Assembly: GCA_022791495.1 (NCBI GenBank)
Contig: JAAVZE010000101.1
Span: 1-53,105 of the forward strand
Reading direction: 5' to 3'
Length of the DNA: 53,105 bases
From: Eubacterium sp.
Lineage (GTDB): Bacteria; Bacillota; Clostridia; Lachnospirales; Lachnospiraceae
The notes below the pieces were generated by a model that was given only the letters and a program-made list of their open reading frames with translations, was not told the DNA's origin and made no database searches. The position numbers were made by a program, and so were the translations under genes. Of the stretch, positions 10,503-19,062 are shown piece after piece. Position 1 is the stretch's first letter; every line of letters starts with the position of its first letter.

Positions 10503-10834
10503 CGTGATTCCTCCTTTAATTGATTGAGTTTGGAAACGACGAAAGCCCATTTTTCCCAAAACTTTTTAAGTTCTTTTTGCCCTAAGTCGTTTAAGGCGAA
10601 AAATTTTCGCGGGGGGCCTAGTTCAGATGGTTTTTTTGTTATGTTCACTAAGTTGTTTTTTTCCAATCGGATTAGGATTGTATAAACAGTTCCTTCCACG
10701 ACATCTGTAAACCCGAGGGCATTTAGTTGACGGGTGATCTCATAACCATAAGTTTCTTTTCGGCTGATTAATTCAAGAACACAGCCTTCAAGTATACCTT
10801 TTAGCATTTCTGTTAAATTATCCGTGACAGCCAC
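10499..10834 (-). CDS. PadR-family transcriptional repressor
   Basis: A 111-residue winged-helix regulator of the short PadR subfamily. It has the canonical core LEGCVLELISRKETYGYEI, the recognition and wing region VVEGTVYTILIRLEKNNLV, then GPPRKFFALNDLG and a C-terminal dimerisation helix with WEKWAFVV. The apparent start is the GTG at 10834, which sits immediately after AGGAG; the next in-frame start (ATG at 10810) is 27 bases from it, so the exact start is uncertain. It leads the PadR-DUF1048-DUF1048 operon and very probably represses its own promoter through the operator at 10863-10875. Confidence 0.9.
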   Translation of the reverse strand: MAVTDNLTEMLKGILEGCVLELISRKETYGYEITRQLNALGFTDVVEGTVYTILIRLEKNNLVNITKKPSELGPPRKFFALNDLGQKELKKFWEKWAFVVSKLNQLKEESR

Positions 10835-10909
10835 CTCCTACTCTGTGTAATAGATATGCAGTAGTACTTAGTACTGCTATATCGTAACACAGAGTAGGAG
10901 AGCTGTCAA
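10835..10909 (-). promoter_or_regulatory. padR promoter with operator and 14-base flanking inverted repeat
   Basis: On the minus strand a perfect -35 TTGACA (plus 10904-10909) and -10 TACGAT (10881-10886) are 17 bases apart. The expected start of transcription falls in AGTACT-T-AGTACT (10863-10875), a typical PadR-type operator. In addition CTCCTACTCTGTGT (10835-10848) and its exact complement (10887-10900) flank the operator. One arm of this repeat fills the promoter spacer and the other contains the padR ribosome binding site, so the arms do not lie in the same transcript and must work, if at all, as DNA. Confidence 0.8.
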
Positions 10910-10920
10910 GATTCTTTGCA

Positions 10921-10951
10921 TAAAAAGGCGGCAGAAAAATCTTCCTGCCGC
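10921..10951 (-). terminator. Terminator after the XRE regulator gene
   Basis: Read on the minus strand, GCGGCAG and CTGCCGC (10945-10951 with 10928-10934) form a 7-base stem followed by CTTTTT. It lies about 60 bases past the XRE stop codon. Confidence 0.7.
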
Positions 10952-11012
10952 TACATGATTGTTTAAGGTATTGTCATTCTTTCATAATATGCTGTGCTTG
11001 CTTCATTTGCTA

Positions 11013-11345
11013 TTACGGATTGTTCTTTGCCAGTTCCCCGGCGATCTCCATAAGGTGCTTAATTAGTTCAATGGTATCTGGAGTGAATTTTTCGATTGTG
11101 GAAGTCAGTTCTTGATCATACCTGTTTATTTCCCGTCCAAACAGGATGTAGTCTGCCGTAACATTTAGAGCCTGGCATAGTTTAACCAGTGTCTGGGCAG
11201 AAAAGCCTTTATCTTTCATTTCTATCTCGTATAGAAATTTAGAAGATATTCCCGTTCTGGTTGACAGCAGTTCCCGTGTGTACCCCTTATGTTTTCTTAA
11301 ACTATAAATTCTTTTTCCTATACCCAGCTTTTCTGTGTGCTTCAT
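11013..11345 (-). CDS. XRE-family helix-turn-helix regulator
   Basis: A 110-residue protein with an N-terminal Cro/C1-type helix-turn-helix at residues ~8-65: GKRIYSLRKHKGYTRELLS, then ISSKFLYEIE, FSAQTLVKLCQALNV and ADYILFG. The remaining ~40 residues form a helical tail with no known domain. The start at 11345 is set by GGAGG six bases upstream; an upstream in-frame ATG at 11372 has no such site. It stands alone between the PadR operon and the pantothenate operon and is read away from the latter. Its target is unknown. Confidence 0.85.
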   Translation of the reverse strand: MKHTEKLGIGKRIYSLRKHKGYTRELLSTRTGISSKFLYEIEMKDKGFSAQTLVKLCQALNVTADYILFGREINRYDQELTSTIEKFTPDTIELIKHLMEIAGELAKNNP

Positions 11346-11455
11346 AATATTCCTCCGTTCACAGTAAATCATCTATTTCTATAGTATATCATGTAGTACA
11401 CGCAGAAATTGTCGAAAAAAGTCGAACAGAGGAAAAACAATTACAAGTCCTGGAT

Positions 11456-11484
11456 TTGCATTTTTTTGTCTGATGTGGTATTCT
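11456..11484 (+). promoter_or_regulatory. Promoter of the pantothenate operon
   Basis: TTGCAT (11456-11461) and TATTCT (11479-11484) are separated by exactly 17 bases, about 80 bases before the panG start. No riboswitch-like structure was seen in the leader. Confidence 0.6.
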
Positions 11485-11566
11485 ATGCTTTGAGCGGTAT
11501 TCGTAGGAAACTGCATCAGATGATTATGTGTTGTCACTGCATTCTGAAAGAACGGAAGGTGATAGC

Positions 11567-12451
11567 ATGCAGATAGGTATAATTGGAGCAGGAAAAGTAG
11601 GGTGTTCAATGGGCAGGTATATGCGGGAACATGGACTTTTTTTGGTGGGATATTATAGCAGAAGTATTGACAGCTCGGAAGAAGCTGGGACTTTTACGGA
11701 TACAAAGGTATTTGAAGATTTAAAAAGCATTATAATGGCATGTGATATGCTCTGCATCGCCACGCCGGATGACGCCATCGCGCAGGTGTGGGCAGAGATA
11801 CGAAGGATATCAGAAGAATTTCCGGAAACATGCTCATTAGAACACAAGGTACTATGCCATTTCAGTGGCTCATTATCATCTGAAGTATTTTCTGGGATTG
11901 ACAGCACGGGAGCTTACGGCTGTTCGATTCATCCAATGTCCGCATTCAGCGACAGATTCACATCGCATTATAAATTAAAAGAAGTGATCTTTACCATGGA
12001 AGGCCAGCCTGAAGCATGCCGTGTTTTGACAGAGGTTTTTTCTTTTTTGGGAAATAAGGTTCTGCAGATCGAGCCGGAAAAAAAGTCCCTATATCATTGT
12101 GCCGCCTCCCTTGTGAGCAATTTTATGATTGGTCTCTATCAAATGGGACTGGATTTGCTGGAGGAATGTGGAATTGGCAAAGAGGAAGGAGAAGAGCTTT
12201 TTCAGCCGTTGGTGGAAAAAAACGTGCACCGGATGCTGTGGGATGGAGCGGCGGAGGCATTAACCGGGCCGATTGAGCGTGGAGATGCAGGGACAGTTCA
12301 AAAGCATCTGACAGTGCTTGGAGAATCGGATGCACAGATTTACCGGCTGCTGGGGCAAAAGGTGCTGGCGGTGGCGAAAGAAAAAAATCCTGAGAGGGAT
12401 TATGAGACCATAAAAAATATAATAATGGGGAGCACACCGGAAAAAGTGTGA
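11567..12451 (+). CDS. panG: Ketopantoate reductase, PanG type (Rossmann/DUF2520)
   Basis: A 294-residue oxidoreductase with an N-terminal Rossmann fold ([14 protein letters not shown], residues 3-16) and the C-terminal DUF2520 helical domain ([35 protein letters not shown]). Proteins of this type reduce ketopantoate to pantoate with NADPH and replace PanE in Francisella, Enterococcus and some Clostridia. The family is known only loosely by sequence; the specific call rests on its position as the first gene before panB and panC. The start at 11567 follows GGAAGGTGATAGC; an earlier in-frame ATG at 11528 has no ribosome binding site. The gene ends 19 bases before panB. Confidence 0.85.
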   Translation: MQIGIIGAGKVGCSMGRYMREHGLFLVGYYSRSIDSSEEAGTFTDTKVFEDLKSIIMACDMLCIATPDDAIAQVWAEIRRISEEFPETCSLEHKVLCHFSGSLSSEVFSGIDSTGAYGCSIHPMSAFSDRFTSHYKLKEVIFTMEGQPEACRVLTEVFSFLGNKVLQIEPEKKSLYHCAASLVSNFMIGLYQMGLDLLEECGIGKEEGEELFQPLVEKNVHRMLWDGAAEALTGPIERGDAGTVQKHLTVLGESDAQIYRLLGQKVLAVAKEKNPERDYETIKNIIMGSTPEKV

Positions 12452-12470
12452 CTCGATGGAGGCAATAATC

Positions 12471-13298
12471 ATGAAAAATACTGTAATGACATTTCAAAAG
12501 GCCAAGGAAGAGGGGGACAAGCTGACGATGCTTACCGCCTACGATTATTCTACTGCAAAACTGTTTGATGAGGCGGGGGTAAATAGTATTCTGGTGGGGG
12601 ATTCCCTGGGAAATGTGATCTTAGGTTATGAGGATACCATCAGTGTGACTATGGAGGATATGATCCATCACGGAGCTGCGGTGGCGAGGGGGGCGAAAGA
12701 AGCACTAGTCATTATTGATATGCCATTTATGTCCTATCAGACATCCGTGTATGATGCCCTGGTAAATGCTGGGAGGCTGATGAAAGAAGGAAGGGCGGAC
12801 GCGGTGAAACTTGAAGGGGGAGCAGAGGTGTGTCCCCAGATCAAAGCTATCGTAGAGGCGGGGATTCCGGTCTGTGCCCATATTGGCCTGACACCGCAGT
12901 CTATCAATGCCTTTGGTGGCTTTAAGGTTCAGGGAAAAAGTGAAGCGGCAGCGAGAAAACTTTTGGAAGATGCCAGGGCGGTAGAGAAGGCGGGAGCCTT
13001 TGCTGTGGTGATCGAGGGAATACCGGGTAAACTGGCAGATATGATCACAGAACAGCTCAAAATTCCGACCATCGGTATCGGTGCAGGGAATGGATGCGAC
13101 GGACAGGTGCTTGTCTATCAAGACATGCTGGGAATGTTTTCTGATTTCACACCAAAGTTTGTAAAGCGGTTTGCCAATATCGGCGAGGTGATGAAAACAG
13201 CGGTGAAGCAGTATATCGGTGAAGTACGGAGTGGAGCATTTCCGGCGGAGGAACACGAGTACACAGTTGACGACAGTGTGATCGAGAAATTGTATTGA
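12471..13298 (+). CDS. panB: 3-methyl-2-oxobutanoate hydroxymethyltransferase
   Basis: First committed enzyme of pantothenate synthesis: transfers a hydroxymethyl group from methylene-tetrahydrofolate to 2-oxoisovalerate, giving ketopantoate, in the cytoplasm. The 275-residue protein has the family signatures [33 protein letters not shown] (metal and substrate loop), [28 protein letters not shown] and [17 protein letters not shown]. The start at 12471 has GGAGG eight bases upstream. It is followed directly by panC, and with panG covers the route from oxoisovalerate to pantoate. No panD is present in the window. Confidence 0.97.
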   Translation: MKNTVMTFQKAKEEGDKLTMLTAYDYSTAKLFDEAGVNSILVGDSLGNVILGYEDTISVTMEDMIHHGAAVARGAKEALVIIDMPFMSYQTSVYDALVNAGRLMKEGRADAVKLEGGAEVCPQIKAIVEAGIPVCAHIGLTPQSINAFGGFKVQGKSEAAARKLLEDARAVEKAGAFAVVIEGIPGKLADMITEQLKIPTIGIGAGNGCDGQVLVYQDMLGMFSDFTPKFVKRFANIGEVMKTAVKQYIGEVRSGAFPAEEHEYTVDDSVIEKLY

Positions 13299-13315
13299 TG
13301 GAAGGGGAAATAGAG

Positions 13316-14155
13316 ATGCAGATTGCAGAGACGATAAAGGATGTCAGAGAACAGGTAAAGGCATGGAAAAAGGAAGGCTTGTCTGTGGGACTGGTGCCTA
13401 CCATGGGATATCTTCATGAGGGACACAAGAGTCTGATCGATAAGGCAGTAGAGGAAAATGACCGGGTAGTGGTCAGTGTGTTTGTAAATCCGATTCAGTT
13501 TGGTCCCAGCGAGGATCTGGCGAGCTATCCCCGGGACCTGGAACGGGATGGAAAGATCTGCAAAGAGGCGGGAGCAGATCTGGTTTTTCATCCGGCAGAT
13601 GGAGAAATGTATTTTGAGGATTTTTGTACCTTTGTGGATATGGATGATCTAACCAAAGGGCTTTGTGGAAAGTCCAGACCTACCCATTTCCGGGGTGTGT
13701 GTACCGTGGTGTCAAAGCTGTTCCACATCGTAGCGCCAGACCGGGCATATTTTGGCCAGAAGGATGCCCAGCAGCTGGCTGTGATCCGCCGGATGGTAAG
13801 GGATCTGAATTTTGACCTGGAGATCGTGGGCTGTCCTATTGTGAGAGAAGAGGACGGACTGGCGAAGAGTTCCCGCAATACCTATTTGAATGAAGAGGAA
13901 AGAAAAGCGGCGGTGATTCTTCATAAGGGCTTAGCAGAGGGAGAAAAGCTTCTGCGGGATGGCGAGAAGAGTGCAGAAAAGATCGTGGCGGTGATCCGGA
14001 GCGCCATAGAAAGTGAAGCATTGGCAAGGATCGACTACGTTGAGTTGGTGGACTGGAATACATTGAAACCCGTAAATCAGATCCAGGGAGAGGTTCTGGC
14101 AGCAGTGGCTGTTTATATTGGAAAGACGAGGCTCATCGATAATTTTATCGCCTAG
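13316..14155 (+). CDS. panC: Pantothenate synthetase (pantoate-beta-alanine ligase)
   Basis: Joins pantoate to beta-alanine using ATP. The 279-residue protein contains the nucleotidyltransferase HIGH-like motif in MGYLHEGHKSLI, VVVSVFVNPIQFGP, YFGQKDAQQLAVIRRMV and the KMSKS-like segment with REEDGLAKSSRNTYL. The ATG at 13316 is preferred because GGAAGGGGA lies just upstream; the open frame also contains earlier starts that overlap the panB stop. Last gene of panG-panB-panC. The gene does not encode PanD, so beta-alanine must be made elsewhere or imported. Confidence 0.97.
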   Translation: MQIAETIKDVREQVKAWKKEGLSVGLVPTMGYLHEGHKSLIDKAVEENDRVVVSVFVNPIQFGPSEDLASYPRDLERDGKICKEAGADLVFHPADGEMYFEDFCTFVDMDDLTKGLCGKSRPTHFRGVCTVVSKLFHIVAPDRAYFGQKDAQQLAVIRRMVRDLNFDLEIVGCPIVREEDGLAKSSRNTYLNEEERKAAVILHKGLAEGEKLLRDGEKSAEKIVAVIRSAIESEALARIDYVELVDWNTLKPVNQIQGEVLAAVAVYIGKTRLIDNFIA

Positions 14156-14245
14156 TACATCATAAAATAAGTTCTTGATAGTACAACGAATACTAAGTAT
14201 CTGGCTATACCATGCAGAGAATGAAGTTATTAGGAGAGGCGACAG

Positions 14246-15094
14246 ATGGACAACATACAATTTGATCTGGTTACGGAGGAATTAAATCCTACCTTTTTAT
14301 TTGGGGTAAAGATTGACCGCAAAGAAAGCGAAAATAATTATCATAGCCATGATTTTCCGGAAATTGGAATTATTTTGGAAGGTGAGGGACTCTATCATCT
14401 GGATGACGAGTATATACCAGTGAAAACTGGAGATGTGCTGATTTTTAACCCTGGAACAAAACATGAGAGTATCATCGGTAACAGAGAAAAGGGACGGGTG
14501 GAATTCTTTTTCGGTTTCACTGATGTAAAGTTCTGTGGTATGAGACCGAATCATATCGAGTTGAGAGACGGTGGAAATGTTCTGCATACGAAGGGAAAGA
14601 CACAGAGGAGGATATTCCGGATCTGTGAGGAGATGGTGAAGGAAAATCAGACAAGGATGCCGGGGCGCTATTTTATGCTCAAATCATTCCTTGTACAGCT
14701 GCTATTGAACATTGTCAGGGAGCAGACAGGGCAGGTGGAACTGGCGGAGGGAAGGGAATTTAATTATGCAGGAAAGAAAGATACTGCTGAAAAGATTGCT
14801 GACTATCTGGAGGAACATTATGCGGATAAGATCTCGCTGGACCAGATCGCAGAAAATATGTATCTCAGCCCGTTTTATATCTCTAAGATCTTCAAATCAG
14901 AGATGGGGGAATCCCCCATCCATTACCTGATCCGTGTGAGGATGGAGAAAGCGAAAGCAATTCTGGAATCGGGGGCTTCTTTGTCTATAGGAGAGATAGC
15001 CGAGAGAGTCGGTTATGAAGATGCTTATCATTTCAGTAAGCTATTTAAAAAAGCGTATGGTGTTTCTCCTTCTAAGATGCGAAAAGAAGCCTAA
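14246..15094 (+). CDS. AraC-family transcriptional regulator with cupin sensor domain
   Basis: A 282-residue regulator. Residues ~10-110 form a cupin-like ligand-binding domain (NYHSHDFPEIGIILEGEG, DVLIFNPGTKHE), typical of sugar-responsive members. Residues ~180-280 contain the two helix-turn-helix motifs (ISLDQIAENMYLSPFYISKI and LSIGEIAERVGYEDAYHFSK). The ribosome binding site is AGGAG 10 bases upstream. It sits alone after panC, with no adjacent sugar genes to suggest a ligand, and is followed by a terminator shared with the convergent chemoreceptor gene. Confidence 0.9.
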   Translation: MDNIQFDLVTEELNPTFLFGVKIDRKESENNYHSHDFPEIGIILEGEGLYHLDDEYIPVKTGDVLIFNPGTKHESIIGNREKGRVEFFFGFTDVKFCGMRPNHIELRDGGNVLHTKGKTQRRIFRICEEMVKENQTRMPGRYFMLKSFLVQLLLNIVREQTGQVELAEGREFNYAGKKDTAEKIADYLEEHYADKISLDQIAENMYLSPFYISKIFKSEMGESPIHYLIRVRMEKAKAILESGASLSIGEIAERVGYEDAYHFSKLFKKAYGVSPSKMRKEA

Positions 15095-15099
15095 CAATA

Positions 15100-15139
15100 C
15101 GTGGGAGGCAGTCTGAAAGATTTCAGGCTGCCTCCCACG
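15100..15139. terminator. Bidirectional terminator between AraC and chemoreceptor genes
   Basis: A long inverted repeat pairs CGTGGGAGGCAG with CTGCCTCCCACG and includes an inner CTGAAA/TTTCAG stem, giving a near-continuous stem. The T-tract is poor on both strands, but it lies between two converging genes. Confidence 0.7.
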
Positions 15140-15188
15140 CATTTATATGGTATAGGAAAGAACTATGACTACCTTTGACGCGAATTTC

Positions 15189-17132
15189 CTATAATATATA
15201 TTTTTCTACATTTCCTTTTAACGTGTTTGAACTGGCAAGCAGCTCTTCTGTGCTGGAACAGCAGGTATCTGTCATGGATACATTTTCTTCGCCAAGCTTT
15301 ACGGAGACCAGGAGTTCTGATTCAATCTGCTGGGTCTGGTCCAGCAGGGAATCCAGGATGCTGGTGATCTGTTCCATCTTTTCCGCCATTTTACGGTTAT
15401 CACTCAGGGAGGCAAGAAGGGTTTCTCTTGTGGAGTCTGCGATCTCAATTCCTTCCCTAACGTAGGAATTGTTATCGTTGATGATCTGGGCGATCTCAAG
15501 GTTTGCCCTCATGGTATCTTCACTGAGCTTGCTGATCTCACCAGCTACTACCGCAAATCCTTTTCCGGCTTCTCCTGCCCGCGCCGCCTCGATGGAAGCA
15601 TTCAGTGACAGCATCTGGGTCTGGGAAGAAATACTTTCTATTTTATTTACAAATTCGGAGATGGACTCGGAACTTTTCTGGATCTGGCTTATGCTTTCTG
15701 TCAGCTTTTTCATTCCGTTGCTTCCGATATGATTCAGTGCCTCGCTGTTGACAGCAATCGCCTCATTGGTGGTGGTAACCTGCCCGTGAATCTGCGTCAT
15801 GTCCTGACGGAACCGGTCGAATTCCTGGCGGAGTTCTCCCATGGAACGGGTTTGTTCCGAACTGTTGCCGGCGATTTCTTCTGCCACGGCGGCGATGTGT
15901 CCGGAAGAGGTGTTCAAATCGGCGGAGACGGTATTGATGTCTCCGATAATATTTCTAAATTTTTCTATGATCTGGTTGATGGCAGACTGAATTGCCACAA
16001 AATCCCCCCGGTAGGTGATTTTACTTTTGGCGCTGAGATCATTGTCAGATACCTGGGACAGGATCTGGCGTATGTCCTGGATGTAACTTTGTAAGGTGGA
16101 AGTCATGGTGTCCAGAGCATCCTGTAGTTCCTTGATGTCTTTGATGTTCGTGTCTTCTCCAAAACGCACATCCAGCTGACAGTCGGAAAGAGCCAGGATT
16201 TTTTTCTTGATTCGTTCAAAGGGCTGAAAGCCTTCGGTGATTACCCTGGTGATCAACTTTTTAAACCCAATAATAAAGAAAAACAGGATCAGCACGTATG
16301 CAGAGATCAACAGGGCAAACTGGATCATAATGTTTCTTGTTCCGGTGCTGACATAGAGCTGATAGGAGATGTTTTCCAACGGTACAGCCGTCGTAAAATA
16401 ATAACGGAGCCCAGAGGTACGGATCAATGAACTTTTGTTTTCCCTGATAGAGCCAAAGGGGGTGTCGGCTGCTTTTACAGAGTTTTTATCCGTCATGGCA
16501 TATTTCTCCAAGGGGCATGTGACGACCGTGCCCTCAGAGGAGATAAGGCTGACCATCTGAAGATCGGTACAGAAACTATTTATGGCTTCTTGAAGGGTAG
16601 TCAGCGTGATATCAATGGCGATGACGGCATCGGTACCGGGAACCGGCTTGGATATTGTGATACAGAGTTCGCCGTAGGTGGCATCCACATAGGGTTCGGA
16701 TACAAAAAGCCCGTCATTTTTCGTAGCGCCGGAATACCATTCCCGTTCTGTCACGACGTAGTCATCTTCTGGAATCCAATTGTCATTGCAAATCATTTTT
16801 GTTTGAAAGGAAGGGGATCCAATGTATGCACTTAGAAGATCTTTGTGCTTCTTTGCGGCTGCCTCCAGATATTTTTGTGTAGCGTCATAATCATTCATGA
16901 TATTTGTATCATAGCTGATATAGGACATGAAAGAATCAAGAATACTTATTCTGTCATGAAACCAGCTTTCAACATTATGGTGGCTCTGGGATTTCAGCAT
17001 TGCATTTTTATCCTGAAAGGAAGTGATTTCAAGCCAGCCTACCAGGACCAGTGCCAGCGTAAGAATGGAAATGATACTGATTCTAAGGTACTTTACAATT
17101 TCTTTTTGAAATTTTTCACTGTAGCTCTGCAT
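15189..17132 (-). CDS. Methyl-accepting chemotaxis protein with extracellular dCache-like sensor
   Basis: A 647-residue transmembrane chemoreceptor. TM1 lies near residues 18-40, the extracellular sensor spans ~45-265 (dCache-like, with [10 protein letters not shown] and [10 protein letters not shown]-type strands), TM2 is at ~267-291, and a HAMP segment follows. The cytoplasmic signalling hairpin carries the conserved tip [20 protein letters not shown] followed by [18 protein letters not shown]. The start is the ATG at 17132, eight bases after GGAGG; an in-frame TTG further upstream overlaps that site. No chemotaxis or flagellar genes are nearby, so it is an orphan receptor here. Ligand unknown. 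Confidence 0.93.
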   Translation of the reverse strand: MQSYSEKFQKEIVKYLRISIISILTLALVLVGWLEITSFQDKNAMLKSQSHHNVESWFHDRISILDSFMSYISYDTNIMNDYDATQKYLEAAAKKHKDLLSAYIGSPSFQTKMICNDNWIPEDDYVVTEREWYSGATKNDGLFVSEPYVDATYGELCITISKPVPGTDAVIAIDITLTTLQEAINSFCTDLQMVSLISSEGTVVTCPLEKYAMTDKNSVKAADTPFGSIRENKSSLIRTSGLRYYFTTAVPLENISYQLYVSTGTRNIMIQFALLISAYVLILFFFIIGFKKLITRVITEGFQPFERIKKKILALSDCQLDVRFGEDTNIKDIKELQDALDTMTSTLQSYIQDIRQILSQVSDNDLSAKSKITYRGDFVAIQSAINQIIEKFRNIIGDINTVSADLNTSSGHIAAVAEEIAGNSSEQTRSMGELRQEFDRFRQDMTQIHGQVTTTNEAIAVNSEALNHIGSNGMKKLTESISQIQKSSESISEFVNKIESISSQTQMLSLNASIEAARAGEAGKGFAVVAGEISKLSEDTMRANLEIAQIINDNNSYVREGIEIADSTRETLLASLSDNRKMAEKMEQITSILDSLLDQTQQIESELLVSVKLGEENVSMTDTCCSSTEELLASSNTLKGNVEKYIL

Positions 17133-17216
17133 TTGCTTTTCCTCCAAATGGTCATAATTATAGACATTTTATCATAGAAATCCTCTGCGTGGCAATTAAA
17201 TAATTATGATTTTTTA

Positions 17217-17245
17217 TTGAAAAAAGAATGTAAGTATAATAATAT
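17217..17245 (+). promoter_or_regulatory. Candidate promoter of the BceRS-like pair
   Basis: TTGAAA (17217-17222) and TAATAT (17240-17245) are 17 bases apart. Just downstream (about 17253-17291) an imperfect inverted repeat pairs ATGATG, GGGG and AAAA with TTTT, CCCC and CATCAT, which could be an operator or leader hairpin. Confidence 0.45.
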
Positions 17246-17351
17246 AATATCATGATGCCAGGGGCAAAATACCTTTTGACCCCAACATCATATCATAAAA
17301 AAGAGCAAAGAATGTAGCCTGGCATTGTCTGGCTTAAAGAGGGAGAATGAC

Positions 17352-18020
17352 ATGAAAAAAATAGCGATCGTCGAGGATGATCCGGTGATCAGCGGCCAGC
17401 TGGCGGACTTTCTCGTGAACAACGGATATGAGTGCAGCAGTGTGACGGACTATACGGATTGTGCAGAGCAGATCCTTGCAGCCGGGGCAGATATGGTTCT
17501 CCTGGATCTGACGCTGCCGGGGGCAGATGGAACTGCGATCTTAAAAAAGGTAAGGCAGAACTCAGAGGTACCTGTCATTATCGTGACAAGTAAAAATACA
17601 GAGATGGACGAAGTGATCTGTATGAGTTATGGCGCGGATGATTTTATCGCGAAGCCCTACAATCCGGCGATTCTTTTACTGCATATAGAGGCAGTATTTA
17701 AGCGGCTTGTGCACTCTTCTGAACAGACGGTGCTTACCTGTGGCTGTCTGCGCCTGAACATAGAGCGGGGAACCCTTCACATCAGGGAGGAAGAGGTGGA
17801 ACTGACAAAAAATGAGATGAAGATACTGGTGTATCTCATGAAACATCAGGGAAAGATCGTGGCAAGGGATGAACTGATCAGCTATCTCTGGGATACGGAA
17901 GAATTTGTGGATGATAATACTTTAACGGTGAATGTAAATCGTGTCCGGACAAAACTAAAGGAATATGGAGTGGAAGATCTGATCCGGACCAGGAGAGGGA
18001 TCGGGTATGTGATGGGATGA
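17352..18020 (+). CDS. OmpR-family response regulator, BceR-like
   Basis: A 222-residue response regulator with an N-terminal receiver (acidic pocket EDD at residues 8-10, phospho-acceptor Asp52 in LLDLTLPG, IIVTSK, and AKPY Lys switch) and a C-terminal winged helix (LTKNEMKILVYLMKHQGKIV, VNRVRTKL, IRTRRGIGYVM). The start at 17352 follows GAGGGAG. It overlaps the next gene, an intramembrane-sensing kinase, by four bases. This pairing is typical of peptide-antibiotic sensing in Bacillota, but the BceAB transporter that usually accompanies it is not in the window. Confidence 0.92.
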   Translation: MKKIAIVEDDPVISGQLADFLVNNGYECSSVTDYTDCAEQILAAGADMVLLDLTLPGADGTAILKKVRQNSEVPVIIVTSKNTEMDEVICMSYGADDFIAKPYNPAILLLHIEAVFKRLVHSSEQTVLTCGCLRLNIERGTLHIREEEVELTKNEMKILVYLMKHQGKIVARDELISYLWDTEEFVDDNTLTVNVNRVRTKLKEYGVEDLIRTRRGIGYVMG

Positions 18021-19021
18021 GAGGAAGAGACTTTTTAAAAGAAAAAGCAGGATGGATCGCCATTTTGCTGCTACAGATGCTGTTGATAGCACTCATCGGT
18101 TTCGCGTTGGAAGTTCACGCCTTTTTCTGGGGGAGTGCTTTATTTCTCGAAGCTGTGATTCTGGCTGTGATGTGGGTGAGTGAATATCAGAAAAAAAATG
18201 CGTTTTATAGGGAACTGTTTCAAAGTCTGGAAGAGCTGGATAAAAAGTACCTGATCACAGAGATGGTACGCAAACCGGAGTTTCTGGAAGGCATACTGTT
18301 CTATGATGCGTTATATGATATCAATAAATCCATGAATGAGAGTGTGGGAGATATGGGGCGTCTGGTCCGGGAGTTTAAGGATTATGTGGAGATGTGGATT
18401 CATGAAATCAAGATTCCCATTTCAGCCCTGTCTCTGATGAATTATAATGAAAAGATCGATATCGGAAGTTACCGTCTGCAGGTAGCGAAGATCTCCCAAT
18501 ATGTGGAACAGATTCTGTATTATGTACGTGCGGATGCGCCCCAGAAGGATTACCTGATGAAAAAATGCAGGCTGGACCAGCTGATCAACGAGGTGCTTCT
18601 GGAACATAAGGAAGAGCTGATTGAAGGTCACTTTAGGATTGAGAAGGAAAATACGGAAGTAACTGTCGTATCTGATGCGAAGTGGATCAAATTTATGTTA
18701 GGGCAGATCATAAATAATTGTGTCAAATATCAAAAACCATCGAAAGCTTATATAGGCTTTTCTGTTGAAGAAGACTCCAGCATGGCGAGACTGACTGTGG
18801 AGGATCATGGTATCGGCATTTGTGCTGGGGACATCCAGCGGGTTTTTGATAAATCATTTACCGGAGAAAATGGAAGAAAGGTGACCGCCTCTACCGGTAT
18901 GGGATTGTATATCTGCCGGAAGATGTGTGAGAAACTGGGACACCGGATCTGGCTGGAGTCAGAGGAAGGGAAATATACAAGAGTTATGATAGAGTTTGGC
19001 CGAGATGATTATTATTTATAA
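18017..19021 (+). CDS. Intramembrane-sensing histidine kinase, BceS-like
   Basis: A 334-residue kinase with two membrane helices at residues ~12-31 and ~36-55 joined by only a few residues, so it has no extracellular sensor domain. The phosphorylated His129 lies in WIHEIKIPISAL, the variant H-box typical of BceS-type kinases. The ATPase domain has N-box NNCVKYQ, the G1 DHGIGI and the G2 TGMGLYICRKM motifs. Kinases of this type usually read the state of an ABC transporter rather than a ligand. No such transporter is adjacent, so it is an orphan pair or works with a distant one. Overlaps its response regulator by four bases. Confidence 0.92.
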   Translation: MRGRDFLKEKAGWIAILLLQMLLIALIGFALEVHAFFWGSALFLEAVILAVMWVSEYQKKNAFYRELFQSLEELDKKYLITEMVRKPEFLEGILFYDALYDINKSMNESVGDMGRLVREFKDYVEMWIHEIKIPISALSLMNYNEKIDIGSYRLQVAKISQYVEQILYYVRADAPQKDYLMKKCRLDQLINEVLLEHKEELIEGHFRIEKENTEVTVVSDAKWIKFMLGQIINNCVKYQKPSKAYIGFSVEEDSSMARLTVEDHGIGICAGDIQRVFDKSFTGENGRKVTASTGMGLYICRKMCEKLGHRIWLESEEGKYTRVMIEFGRDDYYL

Positions 19022-19055
19022 AAAGCCGCAAACCTGAAAGAGGTTCCGGCTTTTT
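19021..19055. terminator. Terminator between convergent kinase genes
   Basis: AAAAGCCG and CGGCTTTTT with an inner AACCT/AGGTT stem form a strong hairpin with T on one side and A on the other, so it can serve both converging genes. Confidence 0.85.
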
Positions 19056-19062
19056 ATATTGT

